A DNA stretch of 13,536 nucleotides from Rhodobacteraceae bacterium UBA6273 (lineage in GTDB: Bacteria; Pseudomonadota; Alphaproteobacteria; Rhodobacterales; Rhodobacteraceae). Shown here piece after piece: positions 6,245 to 13,536 of the stretch; positions within the stretch are counted from its first letter, which is position 1; each line of letters begins with the position of its first letter. The translations under genes and the position numbers were made by a program. Location: assembly GCA_002440625.1 (NCBI GenBank), contig DJUV01000289.1:1-13536 (forward strand), in the 5' to 3' direction. A model generated the notes under the pieces. That model was not told where the DNA came from. It did no database searches and was given only the letters and a program-made list of their open reading frames with translations.

Positions 6245-8113
6245 ATGGCGGCGAAGGAAGGCTGGCGGCGCAGCTTCAGGACGATGGAGCGGGTCGCGCC
6301 CTATCTCTGGCCGGCAGACGAAAGCTGGGTCAAGCGCCGGGTGGTGCTGTCGCTTCTGGCGCTGGTTGTCGCCAAGGTCGTCTCGGTCACGACGCCGTTC
6401 TTCTACAAGGCAGCCGTCGACATGCTGAGCGGCGAGGCGCGCGACGACGGCTGGCTTCTGGCCTTCGGTGCCATCGGGCTGACGGTGGCCTACGGCCTCG
6501 CCCGGCTCGGCGCGACCGGCTTCAACGAATTGCGCGACGTGATCTTCGTCCGCGTCGGGCAAAGGGCGCTGAGGAAGCTGGCGCTGGAGACCTTCACCCA
6601 TATCCACCGCCTGTCGATGCGCTACCACATCACCCGCAAGACCGGCGGCCTCAGCCGGATCATCGAGCGCGGGGTGAAGGGCGTCGAGTTCCTCTTGCGC
6701 TTCATGCTCCTCTCGATCGGGCCGCTGATCCTTGAACTGACCATGGTCACGGTGATCTTCGCGCTGATGTTCGACTGGCGCTATGCGGTCGTGGTTCTGG
6801 TGACGATTGCGCTTTACGTGACCTTCACCTTCAAGGTCACCGAATGGCGGGTGAAGATCCGCCGCAAGATGAACGAACAGGACACGGATGCGAACCAGAA
6901 GGCGATCGACAGCCTCCTGAATTTCGAAACCGTCAAGTATTTCGGCGCCGAGGCGCGCGAAGCTGGCCGCTATGATGAGGCGATGCAGGGCTATGAGGCG
7001 GCGGCGGTCAAGACCGGCCAATCCTTGAGTTTCCTCAATTTCGGCCAGTCCTTCATCATTACGACCGGACTTGTCATCGTCATGGTGATGGCCGCCTTCG
7101 GGGTGCAGGCTAAGGTGCTGACTGTCGGCGATTTCGTCATGGTCAACGCCTACATGATCCAGATCACAATGCCCTTGAACTTCCTCGGCACGGTCTACCG
7201 TGAAATCCGCCAGGCGCTCGTGGACATGGGCGAGATGTTCGACCTTCTCGACCAGCCCGCCGAGATCAACGACAAACCGGGTGCGCCGGATCTGAAAGTC
7301 GCCGGCGGCGGGGTCGAACTCGACAATGTCCGCTTCGCCTATGAGGCGGCGCGCCCGATCCTGCGCGGCATCAGCCTGAAGGTGGCGCCGGGGGAAACCG
7401 TCGCCATCGTCGGCCCATCCGGTTCCGGCAAATCGACCATCGGGCGGCTTCTCTTCCGCTTTTACGACGTGACCGGCGGCGCTCTCCGGATCGACGGGCA
7501 GGACCTGCGCGACGTGACACAGGATTCGCTTCACGCCCAGATCGGGGTGGTGCCGCAGGATACTGTGCTTTTCAACGACACGGTCCGCTACAACATCGCC
7601 TATGGCCGGCCCGAGGCGGGCGAGGATGAGCTTGTCGCCGCCGCCAGAGCCGCGAAAATCCACGATTTCATCATGTCGCTGCCGGAAGGCTACGAAACCA
7701 AGGTCGGCGAACGCGGCCTGAAGCTTTCGGGCGGCGAGAAGCAGCGCGTGGGGATTGCCCGGACGCTTCTGAAGAACCCGCCGATCCTGCTTCTGGACGA
7801 GGCGACATCCGCGCTCGACACCCAGACGGAACGCGACATTCAGGACAGCCTGAAGCGGATGGGCGAGGGGCGCACCGTCATCACCATCGCCCACCGGCTC
7901 TCCACCATCGCAGATGCCGACCGCATCGTCGTTCTGGAAAAGGGCGAGATCGTCGAGGAAGGCCGCCACGAGGCGCTTCTGGCGCGCGGCGGGCGCTATG
8001 CCGCCATGTGGGAACGCCAATCCGCCGAGGAGAGCGAGACCGACGCCGGCGCGGCAGAAGGCGAAGCCGACGATCAAGGCTGGGTCGGGTTCCGTTCGCT
8101 GCCGGTCGGCTGA
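6245..8113 (+). CDS. atm1: Atm1/HMT-type ABC exporter (fused membrane and ATPase domains)
   Basis: 622 residues, a half-transporter that works as a homodimer in the inner membrane. Residues about 30-330 hold six membrane helices, with the Atm1-specific NFETVKYFGAE block (226-236). The ATPase domain (about 355-595) shows Walker A GPSGSGKS (390-397), Q-loop Q438, signature LSGGEKQ (494-500), Walker B ILLLDEA (514-520) and switch H550. Length and motifs agree with bacterial Atm1 proteins such as Novosphingobium NaAtm1 (glutathione and metal-glutathione export) and Cupriavidus AtmA (Ni/Co tolerance). Start at 6245 has gagga 4 bases upstream. The region after residue 596 is an acidic, non-conserved tail. 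Divergent placement from an ArsR-family repressor suggests induction by soft metals; this is inference. It could instead serve Fe-S or glutathione homeostasis constitutively. Confidence 0.94.
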   Translation: MAAKEGWRRSFRTMERVAPYLWPADESWVKRRVVLSLLALVVAKVVSVTTPFFYKAAVDMLSGEARDDGWLLAFGAIGLTVAYGLARLGATGFNELRDVIFVRVGQRALRKLALETFTHIHRLSMRYHITRKTGGLSRIIERGVKGVEFLLRFMLLSIGPLILELTMVTVIFALMFDWRYAVVVLVTIALYVTFTFKVTEWRVKIRRKMNEQDTDANQKAIDSLLNFETVKYFGAEAREAGRYDEAMQGYEAAAVKTGQSLSFLNFGQSFIITTGLVIVMVMAAFGVQAKVLTVGDFVMVNAYMIQITMPLNFLGTVYREIRQALVDMGEMFDLLDQPAEINDKPGAPDLKVAGGGVELDNVRFAYEAARPILRGISLKVAPGETVAIVGPSGSGKSTIGRLLFRFYDVTGGALRIDGQDLRDVTQDSLHAQIGVVPQDTVLFNDTVRYNIAYGRPEAGEDELVAAARAAKIHDFIMSLPEGYETKVGERGLKLSGGEKQRVGIARTLLKNPPILLLDEATSALDTQTERDIQDSLKRMGEGRTVITIAHRLSTIADADRIVVLEKGEIVEEGRHEALLARGGRYAAMWERQSAEESETDAGAAEGEADDQGWVGFRSLPVG

Positions 8114-8142
8114 GGCGCGGCCCGCTTCGGGGTGCGACGGCG

Positions 8143-8163
8143 GCCGGAGGTGTGGCCTCTGGC
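8143..8163 (+). terminator. Possible hairpin terminator after the ABC exporter
   Basis: An 8-bp stem with one G-U pair (gccggagg 8143-8150 with cctctggc 8156-8163) and a 5-base loop, 30 bases after the exporter stop. There is no T tract, so it may be Rho-dependent or not a terminator. The rest of the 173-bp spacer (8114-8286) ends in an A/T-richer stretch with a -10-like GATAAT (8262-8267), but I found no matching -35. Confidence 0.3.
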
Positions 8164-8286
8164 GGCTGGCTCGCATGATCCGCGCCGCCCGCGTGACGTG
8201 GCGCCATCAGATAGCCCCGAACCTGACACAGATACGCCGCGCTTCCGCGCGAACCATTAAAGATAATTGCAAAAGGCCGGACAAGC

Positions 8287-9312
8287 ATGTCAGGGGCATT
8301 CAGGTTCAGCGTTCTCTACCTGGTTTGTGCGGTTGCGCTTATGGCGGATCTGACGAAGGCGCCCGCCGCCATGATGGCGCTCCTGATCGATATCGCAAAG
8401 ATATTCTCGAACCTGATGTATGGCAGGCTGGGCTGGCTCACTCCGCCGCTGCTGCTGATCGTCGTGCTTTGGGTCGGACCGAAGGCCTGTTTCAACCGAC
8501 TTGGCTCCGTTGCCCTGATGGTGGCATTGTCCATCTTCCTGCAGATCGGCTTCGTCTTCGCCAAAAGCGCAATCCCCGAACTGGTACCGTTCTACGCCGA
8601 TCCCTTCCTTGCCCGGATGGATCGCGCGCTGTTTTTCGGTCGCGACGGTTGGGAGGTGACCCATGCTCTTGTCGGGCAGGGATTTTCCGGGCTTTTCTCC
8701 ATGCTCTACATGCCGGTATGGTCGGTTCTGGCACTCGGATTCCCGATCCTCATTGCCCTCACCGACCCCGACAGGGCGCGGGTGGGGCGTTACGCCTGGC
8801 TATTCGTCCTGGCCTGGTTTGTCGTCGGCAACGTTCTGGCCACGCTCGGCTCTTCCGTGGGCCCGATCTACTACGACCGACTGCTCGCATCCGAGCGCTT
8901 CGCCGACCTTTCCGTCGCGCTGCAACAGTCCGGCCTCGCCGCGAGCGCCCTGGGTCTCCTTCAGGATCAGATCTGGGCCGGGAGCAATGATGCGACGCTC
9001 CCCTTGTCCCTGATCTCGGCCTTTCCATCGGTTCATGTCGCCGTTGCGACCGTCGCGGCGCTTTACCTCAAGGAACGCGCGCCGCGTCTCGCGCCGGTCG
9101 GCTACGCTTTCCTCGGCGTCATCGCCTTCATCTCGGTCTATTCCGGCTATCACTATGCGACCTGCGCAATCGCCGGTTGGGCGGTCGTTGTCGCCTTGGG
9201 CAAGGCGCTGAAGCGGTGGATGCCCGGAATGGATGCGGGGGCCGTTCCGCTGTCGGCGTGGCCGCTGGCAGCGCCGGGCATTCGACAGTCGCGCGCCGAC
9301 CGCCTGACATAG
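8287..9312 (+). CDS. PAP2-superfamily membrane protein, Aur1/inositolphosphotransferase-like
   Basis: 341 residues, polytopic inner-membrane protein with about seven hydrophobic segments. The Aur1-like layout is visible: PFYADPFLARMDRALFFG (101-118), GPIYYDR (192-198), the second PAP2 motif SAFPSVH (244-250, with nucleophile-type H250) and the third motif SVYSGYHYATC (283-293, H289). In this superfamily the third His is normally followed four residues later by Asp; here that position is Cys (C293, codon TGC). Members cleave or transfer lipid phosphate or phospho-head groups, for example lipid phosphatases or phosphoinositol/phosphosugar-lipid transferases. The substrate here cannot be assigned. 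The ATG at 8287 follows a weak purine-rich site (aaaagg, 10 bases away). Neighbours do not identify a lipid pathway. Confidence 0.82.
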   Translation: MSGAFRFSVLYLVCAVALMADLTKAPAAMMALLIDIAKIFSNLMYGRLGWLTPPLLLIVVLWVGPKACFNRLGSVALMVALSIFLQIGFVFAKSAIPELVPFYADPFLARMDRALFFGRDGWEVTHALVGQGFSGLFSMLYMPVWSVLALGFPILIALTDPDRARVGRYAWLFVLAWFVVGNVLATLGSSVGPIYYDRLLASERFADLSVALQQSGLAASALGLLQDQIWAGSNDATLPLSLISAFPSVHVAVATVAALYLKERAPRLAPVGYAFLGVIAFISVYSGYHYATCAIAGWAVVVALGKALKRWMPGMDAGAVPLSAWPLAAPGIRQSRADRLT

Positions 9313-9316
9313 GCGG
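9300..9316 (+). repeat. Hairpin across the PAP2-like stop codon
   Basis: CCGCCT (9300-9305), 5-base loop, AGGCGG (9311-9316); the stop codon tag (9310-9312) lies partly in it. No T run follows. The same 6-mers recur at 9334-9339 (AGGCGG) and 9364-9369 (CCGCCT), so alternative pairings are possible. Confidence 0.45.
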
Positions 9317-9333
9317 GGTGACCGACTTGCCAG

Positions 9334-9441
9334 AGGCGGTCCGCGAAACCTCGGCCGGCAATGCCGCCTGCACGGGCTTGGCAAGCCCGCGCCATCCCGT
9401 GTAAGACGGGGCCGACAGCGAGGGCCGCCAGAGAACGGCCC
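9334..9441 (+). other. Series of inverted repeats upstream of the yfgM-like gene, possible structured leader
   Basis: In 148 bp without a gene (9313-9460) there are four pairable elements. AGGCGG 9334-9339 pairs with CCGCCT 9364-9369. CGGGCTT 9373-9379 pairs with AAGCCCG 9383-9389 (3-base loop). CCCGT 9396-9400 pairs with ACGGG 9406-9410 (5-base loop). GGGCCG 9422-9427 pairs with CGGCCC 9436-9441 (8-base loop). All are perfect. A weak promoter match, TTGGCA (9378-9383), 18 bases, TAAGAC (9402-9407), lies inside it. I recognise no Rfam family and no tRNA T-loop. It could be a structured leader, a small RNA, an intergenic repeat or a terminator cluster. Confidence 0.4.
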
Positions 9442-9460
9442 GCCGGGGTGGGAGAGGCGC

Positions 9461-10132
9461 GTGAGCGAGACCGACAGTTTCATCGACGAAGTGACCGAAG
9501 AGCTGCGCCGCGACAAGCAATTCGCGACCTTCCGCAAGTACGGCTGGATCGGCGGCGTGGTTGTCGCCCTGATCGTCGGCGGTGCCGCCTATATCGAATG
9601 GCAGAAATCGAAGGCAGAGGCCGAGGCGCAGGGTTTCGGCAACGCGATCCTTTCCGCGCTTGAAACTGAGGATGCGGCCGCACGTGTCGCAGCACTTGAG
9701 GCGATCTCTCCTTCCGGGGCCTTCGGTGACAAGGCAACGCGCGCCGCACTTCTGGAGTTCATTTCCGCCGATGAGGCGCTCCGCGCCGGCGATACCGCGG
9801 GCGCAACGGCGCGGCTCGCCGAGATCGCCGCGACGGAAGGGCTCGATGTCGCCTACCGGGACATGGCGAAGCTGAAGTGGCTGGCGGCCGCGGGCGCATC
9901 GGTCGATGCCGCCGAACGGGACGCGACGCTCGCCGATCTTGCCACGCCGGGCCGGCCCTACCGGGTGCTCGCGCTTGAACAGCAGGCGCTGGTCCTGGTC
10001 GCGGCGGAAAAGAAGGACGAAGCGGTGACAGCGCTGAAGGCGCTTCTGCAGGAAGCGGATGTGCCACCAGGCTTGCGCCGTCGCGCGACACAGTTGATTG
10101 TGGCGCTCGGCGGTGAGCCGGACGCGGCGTGA
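9461..10132 (+). CDS. YfgM-like tetratricopeptide membrane protein (TPR_21 type)
   Basis: 223 residues. A charged N-terminus (SFIDEVTEELRRDK) leads to one membrane helix (about 28-46, YGWIGGVVVALIVGGAAYIEW), then a periplasmic all-helical region of Ala-rich TPR-like repeats to the end. In E. coli YfgM is an inner-membrane ancillary subunit of the SecYEG translocon that works with the chaperone PpiD. The same role is inferred here from architecture and from its position ahead of bamB and der, the order also seen in E. coli. Start is GTG at 9461 with ggag 6 bases upstream (9451-9454). The gene's stop overlaps the bamB start (gtga), indicating translational coupling. Confidence 0.85.
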   Translation: MSETDSFIDEVTEELRRDKQFATFRKYGWIGGVVVALIVGGAAYIEWQKSKAEAEAQGFGNAILSALETEDAAARVAALEAISPSGAFGDKATRAALLEFISADEALRAGDTAGATARLAEIAATEGLDVAYRDMAKLKWLAAAGASVDAAERDATLADLATPGRPYRVLALEQQALVLVAAEKKDEAVTALKALLQEADVPPGLRRRATQLIVALGGEPDAA

Positions 10133-11502
10133 CGGTCCGGAAAAGCAAGGATAACGGGAAAGGGCGGGCGGTGTCGGTAAACTATTCCATCGGGTTCGGA
10201 ACGCTGGCCATCGTTGCCGCCTTGTCCGGGTGCTCGCAGAAGGAAACCATCCTTCAGGGGCTGCGGCAGGACCCCCAGACCGCGGTGATCGGGCAGGAGC
10301 CCGATCCGAATGCGCTGGCCCCCGTCCCTGATGTGGCCCAGCCGATCAGCCTGCCTGCCGCGCGCGTCAACGGCGAATGGACCCATCGCGGCGGCACCGC
10401 GACGCATGACATCGGCAACGTCGCGCTGAACGGCGCGCTGACCCCGATCTGGCAGGCGAAGATCGGCGCAGCCGCAGGGCGCAAGCACCGGATCACCGCC
10501 GACCCGGTGATTTCGGGCGGGCGTGTTTTCACCATCGACAGCCGGGCGCTCGTCTCCGCGACCGGCACCAATGGCGCGACGCTGTGGCAGACCGACCTCA
10601 CCCCGGCCTCCGACCGGGCCGACGATGCCTCGGGCGGCGGCCTAGCCATCGGCGGCGGCCTTGTCTTCGCGACCACCGGCTTTGGTGAGCTGGTGGCGCT
10701 CGATCCCGCAAGTGGCGGGGTTGCCTGGCGCCAGAAGTTCGACGCAGCCCCTGCCGGAGCGCCGGCCTTCGCCGATGGCCGCGTCTACGTGACGGCCCGC
10801 GACGGATCGGCCTGGAGCCTTTCGGCCACCGATGGCAAGATCCTCTGGACGCTGCCCGGATCGCCGGGATCGGGCGTCACCGGCGGCACCTCGCCGGCGG
10901 TGGACGGCCGCCAGGTTATCTTCCCTTTCTCGACCGGCCTCATGGTGTCCGCCGACAAGGAAAAGGGCGATGGCCTCTGGACCACCTTTGTCTCCGGCGA
11001 GCGGCAGGGCCGCGCCTATGCCTCGGTGCGTGACATCACCGGCGACCCGGTGATTGCCGGCGGCACCGTCTATGCCGCGAGTTCCGCCGGCCGCATCATC
11101 GCGGTCAACGCCGATTCCGGGGCGCGGCTCTGGTCGGCGGGCGAGGGCGCGGTCAGCCCGGCTCTGGTGGCGGGCGGCGCGGTCTTCGTCGTCAATGACG
11201 AGAACCAGCTGGTGCGGCTGAACGCCGGTACCGGCGAAGTGGTATGGCGCATCGACCTGCCCTATTACCTCAAGGACAAGCTCGCGAAGCGCAAGCAGAT
11301 CCACGCCTATTACGGACCGATCCTCGCCGGTGGCCGGCTTGTCGTCGCCTCTTCGGCGGGCGTGGTGCAGAGCTTCGATCCGGCATCGGGGCGGCTCGTC
11401 GGCTCGGCAGAGCTTCCGGGCGGCGCTGCAAGCGGCCCTGCGGTGGCGGGCGGCGTCCTCTACGTCGTCTCGACGCGCGGCCAGCTTGTGGCTTTCCGCT
11501 AG
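10129..11502 (+). CDS. bamB: BamB-like outer-membrane assembly lipoprotein (PQQ-type beta-propeller)
   Basis: 457 residues. A basic n-region ([11 protein letters not shown]), a hydrophobic segment and lipobox L32-S-G-C35 indicate a lipoprotein attached through C35. Residues about 80-457 are a beta-propeller with repeated PQQ-like strands, each ending in Gly-x-x-x-Trp type blocks: ATLWQTDL (150), GVAWRQKF (197), KILWTLPG (237), GLWTTF (282), ARLWSAGE (332), VVWRIDL (371) and a final RLVGSAEL. In the BAM complex BamB binds BamA and helps insert beta-barrel proteins into the outer membrane. The GTG at 10129 overlaps the yfgM-like stop by 4 bases. A GTG at 10171 has a better site (gggaaaggg) but would yield a signal peptide with no positive n-region, so the longer form is preferred. 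A quinoprotein enzyme role is unlikely, since no catalytic domain is added. Confidence 0.9.
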   Translation: MTVRKSKDNGKGRAVSVNYSIGFGTLAIVAALSGCSQKETILQGLRQDPQTAVIGQEPDPNALAPVPDVAQPISLPAARVNGEWTHRGGTATHDIGNVALNGALTPIWQAKIGAAAGRKHRITADPVISGGRVFTIDSRALVSATGTNGATLWQTDLTPASDRADDASGGGLAIGGGLVFATTGFGELVALDPASGGVAWRQKFDAAPAGAPAFADGRVYVTARDGSAWSLSATDGKILWTLPGSPGSGVTGGTSPAVDGRQVIFPFSTGLMVSADKEKGDGLWTTFVSGERQGRAYASVRDITGDPVIAGGTVYAASSAGRIIAVNADSGARLWSAGEGAVSPALVAGGAVFVVNDENQLVRLNAGTGEVVWRIDLPYYLKDKLAKRKQIHAYYGPILAGGRLVVASSAGVVQSFDPASGRLVGSAELPGGAASGPAVAGGVLYVVSTRGQLVAFR

Positions 11503-11538
11503 CGGGAAGAGCGTGTAAAGGGGCGGCTTCGACCTTTC

Positions 11539-11564
11539 AGGATCAGGCCCCAAGGATCAGCCCC
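11539..11564 (+). repeat. Imperfect tandem duplication at the der ribosome binding site
   Basis: AGGATCAGGCCCC (11539-11551) is followed after one A by AGGATCAGCCCC (11553-11564), directly abutting the ATG of der. The second copy supplies the likely Shine-Dalgarno (aagga, 8 bases before the ATG); the first duplicates it further upstream. Confidence 0.6.
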
Positions 11565-13025
11565 ATGAGCTTCACCCTCGCCATTGTCGGGCGCCCCAAT
11601 GTCGGTAAGTCGACCCTTTTCAACCGGCTCGTCGGCCGGAAGCTTGCGCTTGTCGATGACCAGCCGGGCGTCACGCGCGACCTGCGCGAGGGCGAGGCGC
11701 GGCTGGGCGACCTCAGGTTCATCGCCATCGACAGCGCCGGCCTTGAGGATGTGACCGACGACAGCCTGCAGGGCCGGATGCGGCGGCTGACCGAACGCGC
11801 CGTAGGGATGGCCGACATCTGCCTTTTCGTGATCGACGCCCGCGCCGGCGTGACCGCGCAGGACCGCACCTTCGCCGACATCCTCAGGAAGAAGAACGCC
11901 CATGTGATCGTCGCCGCCAACAAGGCCGAAGGCAACGCCGGCGAATCCGGCTTCCTTGAGGCCTATTCTCTGGGCCTGGGTGAGCCCGTCCGCATTTCCG
12001 CCGAACATGGCGAGGGGCTGGACGAGCTTTACCACGTCATCCGCCCCCATGCCGAAGCGCTTGAGGCGAAAGCCGCGCTCGATGCGCCGGAGGTCGATGT
12101 CGAGGTGTCGGACGAGGACGCCGATGAGGGGCCGCGCAAGCCCACCCGCGAAAAGCCCCTGCAGATCGCGGTGATCGGCCGGCCCAACGCCGGTAAATCG
12201 ACGCTCATCAACAAGATCATCGGCGAGGAACGGCTTCTGACCGGGCCGGAAGCCGGGATCACCCGCGATGCCATCTCGGTCAGCGCCGACTACATGGGCA
12301 CGCCGATCCGCATCTTCGACACGGCGGGCATGCGCAAACGCGCGAAGATTTCCGACAAGCTTGAAAAGCTCTCGGTGTCCGACGGTCTGCGCGCCGTCCG
12401 CTTCGCCGAAGTTGTAGTGGTGCTGCTGGACGTCGATATTCCCTTCGAGCAGCAGGACCTCAGGATCGCCGATTTCGCCGAGACCGAGGGCCGCGCCGTG
12501 GTCGTCGCCGCCAACAAATGGGACCTCGAAGAAGAGAAGACCGAGAAGCTGAAGGAACTGCGCGAGGCTTTCGAGCGGCTTTTACCGCAACTCCGGGGCG
12601 CGCCCCTCGTCACCGTCTCGGCCAAGACCGGCAAGGGGCTCGACCGGCTTCATGCCGCGATAATGAAGGCCTATGACGTCTGGAACCGCCGGGTGACGAC
12701 GGCGAAGCTGAACCAGTGGCTGGGCGCCATGACCGAGGCGCACCCGCCACCGGCGCCGGGCGGGCGGCGGATCAAGCTGAAATACATGACGCAAGCCAAG
12801 ACCCGGCCGCCGGCCTTCGTGGTCAAGTGCAACCACGCGGACCTCTTGCCGGAAAGCTATTCGCGCTATCTTGTCAATGGCTTGCGCGCCGACTTTGACA
12901 TGCCGGGCACGCCGATCCGGCTGATGTTCCGCGATCAGGGCGAGAGCAATCCGTTCAAGGACCGGAAGTTCCACACGCCGTCACGGCTCAGGAAGCACCG
13001 CGGCAAGCAGGTCGACAAGAGCTGA
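11565..13025 (+). CDS. der: Ribosome-associated GTPase Der (EngA)
   Basis: 486 residues, essential GTPase for 50S subunit maturation, with two G domains and a KH-like domain. Domain 1 shows GRPNVGKST (9-17), GVTRD (35-39), DSAG (56-59) and NKAE (119-122, in place of NKxD, which I recall as common in alphaproteobacterial first domains). An acidic linker follows (about 172-192). Domain 2 shows GRPNAGKST (205-213), GITRD (231-235), [11 protein letters not shown] (252-262) and NKWD (317-320). The C-terminal KH-like region runs from about 375. The frame is open far upstream inside bamB, but the ATG at 11565 matches the family's N-terminus ([12 protein letters not shown]) and has a ribosome site. 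It lies 62 bases after bamB with no terminator between, so it is probably read in the same transcript. Confidence 0.97.
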   Translation: MSFTLAIVGRPNVGKSTLFNRLVGRKLALVDDQPGVTRDLREGEARLGDLRFIAIDSAGLEDVTDDSLQGRMRRLTERAVGMADICLFVIDARAGVTAQDRTFADILRKKNAHVIVAANKAEGNAGESGFLEAYSLGLGEPVRISAEHGEGLDELYHVIRPHAEALEAKAALDAPEVDVEVSDEDADEGPRKPTREKPLQIAVIGRPNAGKSTLINKIIGEERLLTGPEAGITRDAISVSADYMGTPIRIFDTAGMRKRAKISDKLEKLSVSDGLRAVRFAEVVVVLLDVDIPFEQQDLRIADFAETEGRAVVVAANKWDLEEEKTEKLKELREAFERLLPQLRGAPLVTVSAKTGKGLDRLHAAIMKAYDVWNRRVTTAKLNQWLGAMTEAHPPPAPGGRRIKLKYMTQAKTRPPAFVVKCNHADLLPESYSRYLVNGLRADFDMPGTPIRLMFRDQGESNPFKDRKFHTPSRLRKHRGKQVDKS

Positions 13026-13055
13026 TCTCTTTCATCTTGCCTTAAATACCTCGGG

Positions 13056-13076
13056 GTCCGGGGCAGCGCCCCGGAC
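13056..13076. terminator. Bidirectional hairpin between der and serS
   Basis: GTCCGGGGC (13056-13064), loop AGC, GCCCCGGAC (13068-13076): a perfect 9-bp stem between two convergent genes. It is preceded on the plus strand by cttaaatacctcgg, so on the minus strand the stem is followed by an A/T-rich stretch but no true U tract. Short-loop GC hairpins of this kind ahead of tacctcgg are, from memory, common between genes in Rhodobacteraceae. Confidence 0.62.
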
Positions 13077-13079
13077 GCC

Positions 13080-13536
<457 letters not shown>

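Noticed and set aside
6200..8176. 658-codon open frame on the minus strand opposite the ABC exporter
   Set aside because: It is the complement of a gene with every ABC transporter motif; its product is His/Asp/Arg-rich and unlike any protein family.
8223..8267. Promoter for the PAP2-like gene (CTGACA and GATAAT)
   Set aside because: The two elements are 33 bases apart, too far for a sigma70 pair, and neither has a proper partner at 16-18 bases.
9373..9441. Possible tRNA in the hairpin-rich spacer before the yfgM-like gene
   Set aside because: No T-loop (TTCRA), no acceptor stem pairing and no CCA-proximal pattern on either strand.
9361..9663. 100-codon plus-strand frame overlapping the start of the yfgM-like gene
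   Set aside because: Arg-rich shadow that runs out of frame through the yfgM-like membrane segment, with no ribosome site.
10642..11553. 303-codon minus-strand frame opposite bamB
   Set aside because: No motif; it is explained by the propeller-coding sequence on the other strand.
11244..11564. Extension of der upstream into bamB
   Set aside because: The extra 107 codons are out-of-frame bamB sequence, Arg-rich, and der proteins start at the internal [12 protein letters not shown].

Overview
The window is a GC-rich piece of chromosome from an alphaproteobacterium, most likely of the Rhodobacterales/Rhodobacteraceae. The basis is the protein style (Der, SerRS, an Fe/Mn-type superoxide dismutase, an Atm1-type exporter, a Rhodobacteraceae-like LysM protein), the codon use, and the short-loop GC hairpin between der and serS. 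I see no mobile element, phage gene, CRISPR array, rRNA or tRNA. Most of it is core chromosome; the least explained piece is the 721-aa protein at 1522-3687.

Layout. (1) 1-1477, plus strand: the 3' part of a superoxide dismutase gene, then, after 2 bases, a YaeI-like metallophosphoesterase with a TTG start, closed by a strong terminator at 1489-1518. (2) 1522-4365, minus strand: a LOG-family phosphoribohydrolase, then a large unrecognised protein built from two copies of a Cys-containing domain plus beta-rich C-terminal regions. (3) 4366-5825: a shared promoter region with two interleaved, oppositely directed sigma70-type promoters, and a membrane-anchored LysM protein on the plus strand. (4) 5806-8113: an ArsR/SmtB repressor on the minus strand with its own promoter and a 24-bp palindromic operator, divergent from an Atm1/HMT-type ABC exporter. 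(5) 8287-9312: a PAP2/Aur1-like integral membrane protein with an altered third motif. (6) 9300-9460: a stretch of stacked inverted repeats leading into yfgM-like, bamB and der (9461-13025). (7) 13080-13536: the 3' part of serS, convergent with der across a perfect hairpin.

How the genes work together. YfgM-like, BamB and Der form an envelope-biogenesis/ribosome-assembly cluster; the same gene order is known from E. coli (yfgM-bamB-der). The first two overlap by 4 bases here. ArsR and Atm1 look like a regulator and exporter pair for thiol-reactive metals or metal-glutathione conjugates: the repressor carries two C-terminal Cys pairs and the palindrome lies between the two genes. LOG and LysM share one control region and may be expressed in competition. 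The remaining genes (721-aa protein, PAP2-like protein, phosphoesterase) have no partner in the window that fixes their role.
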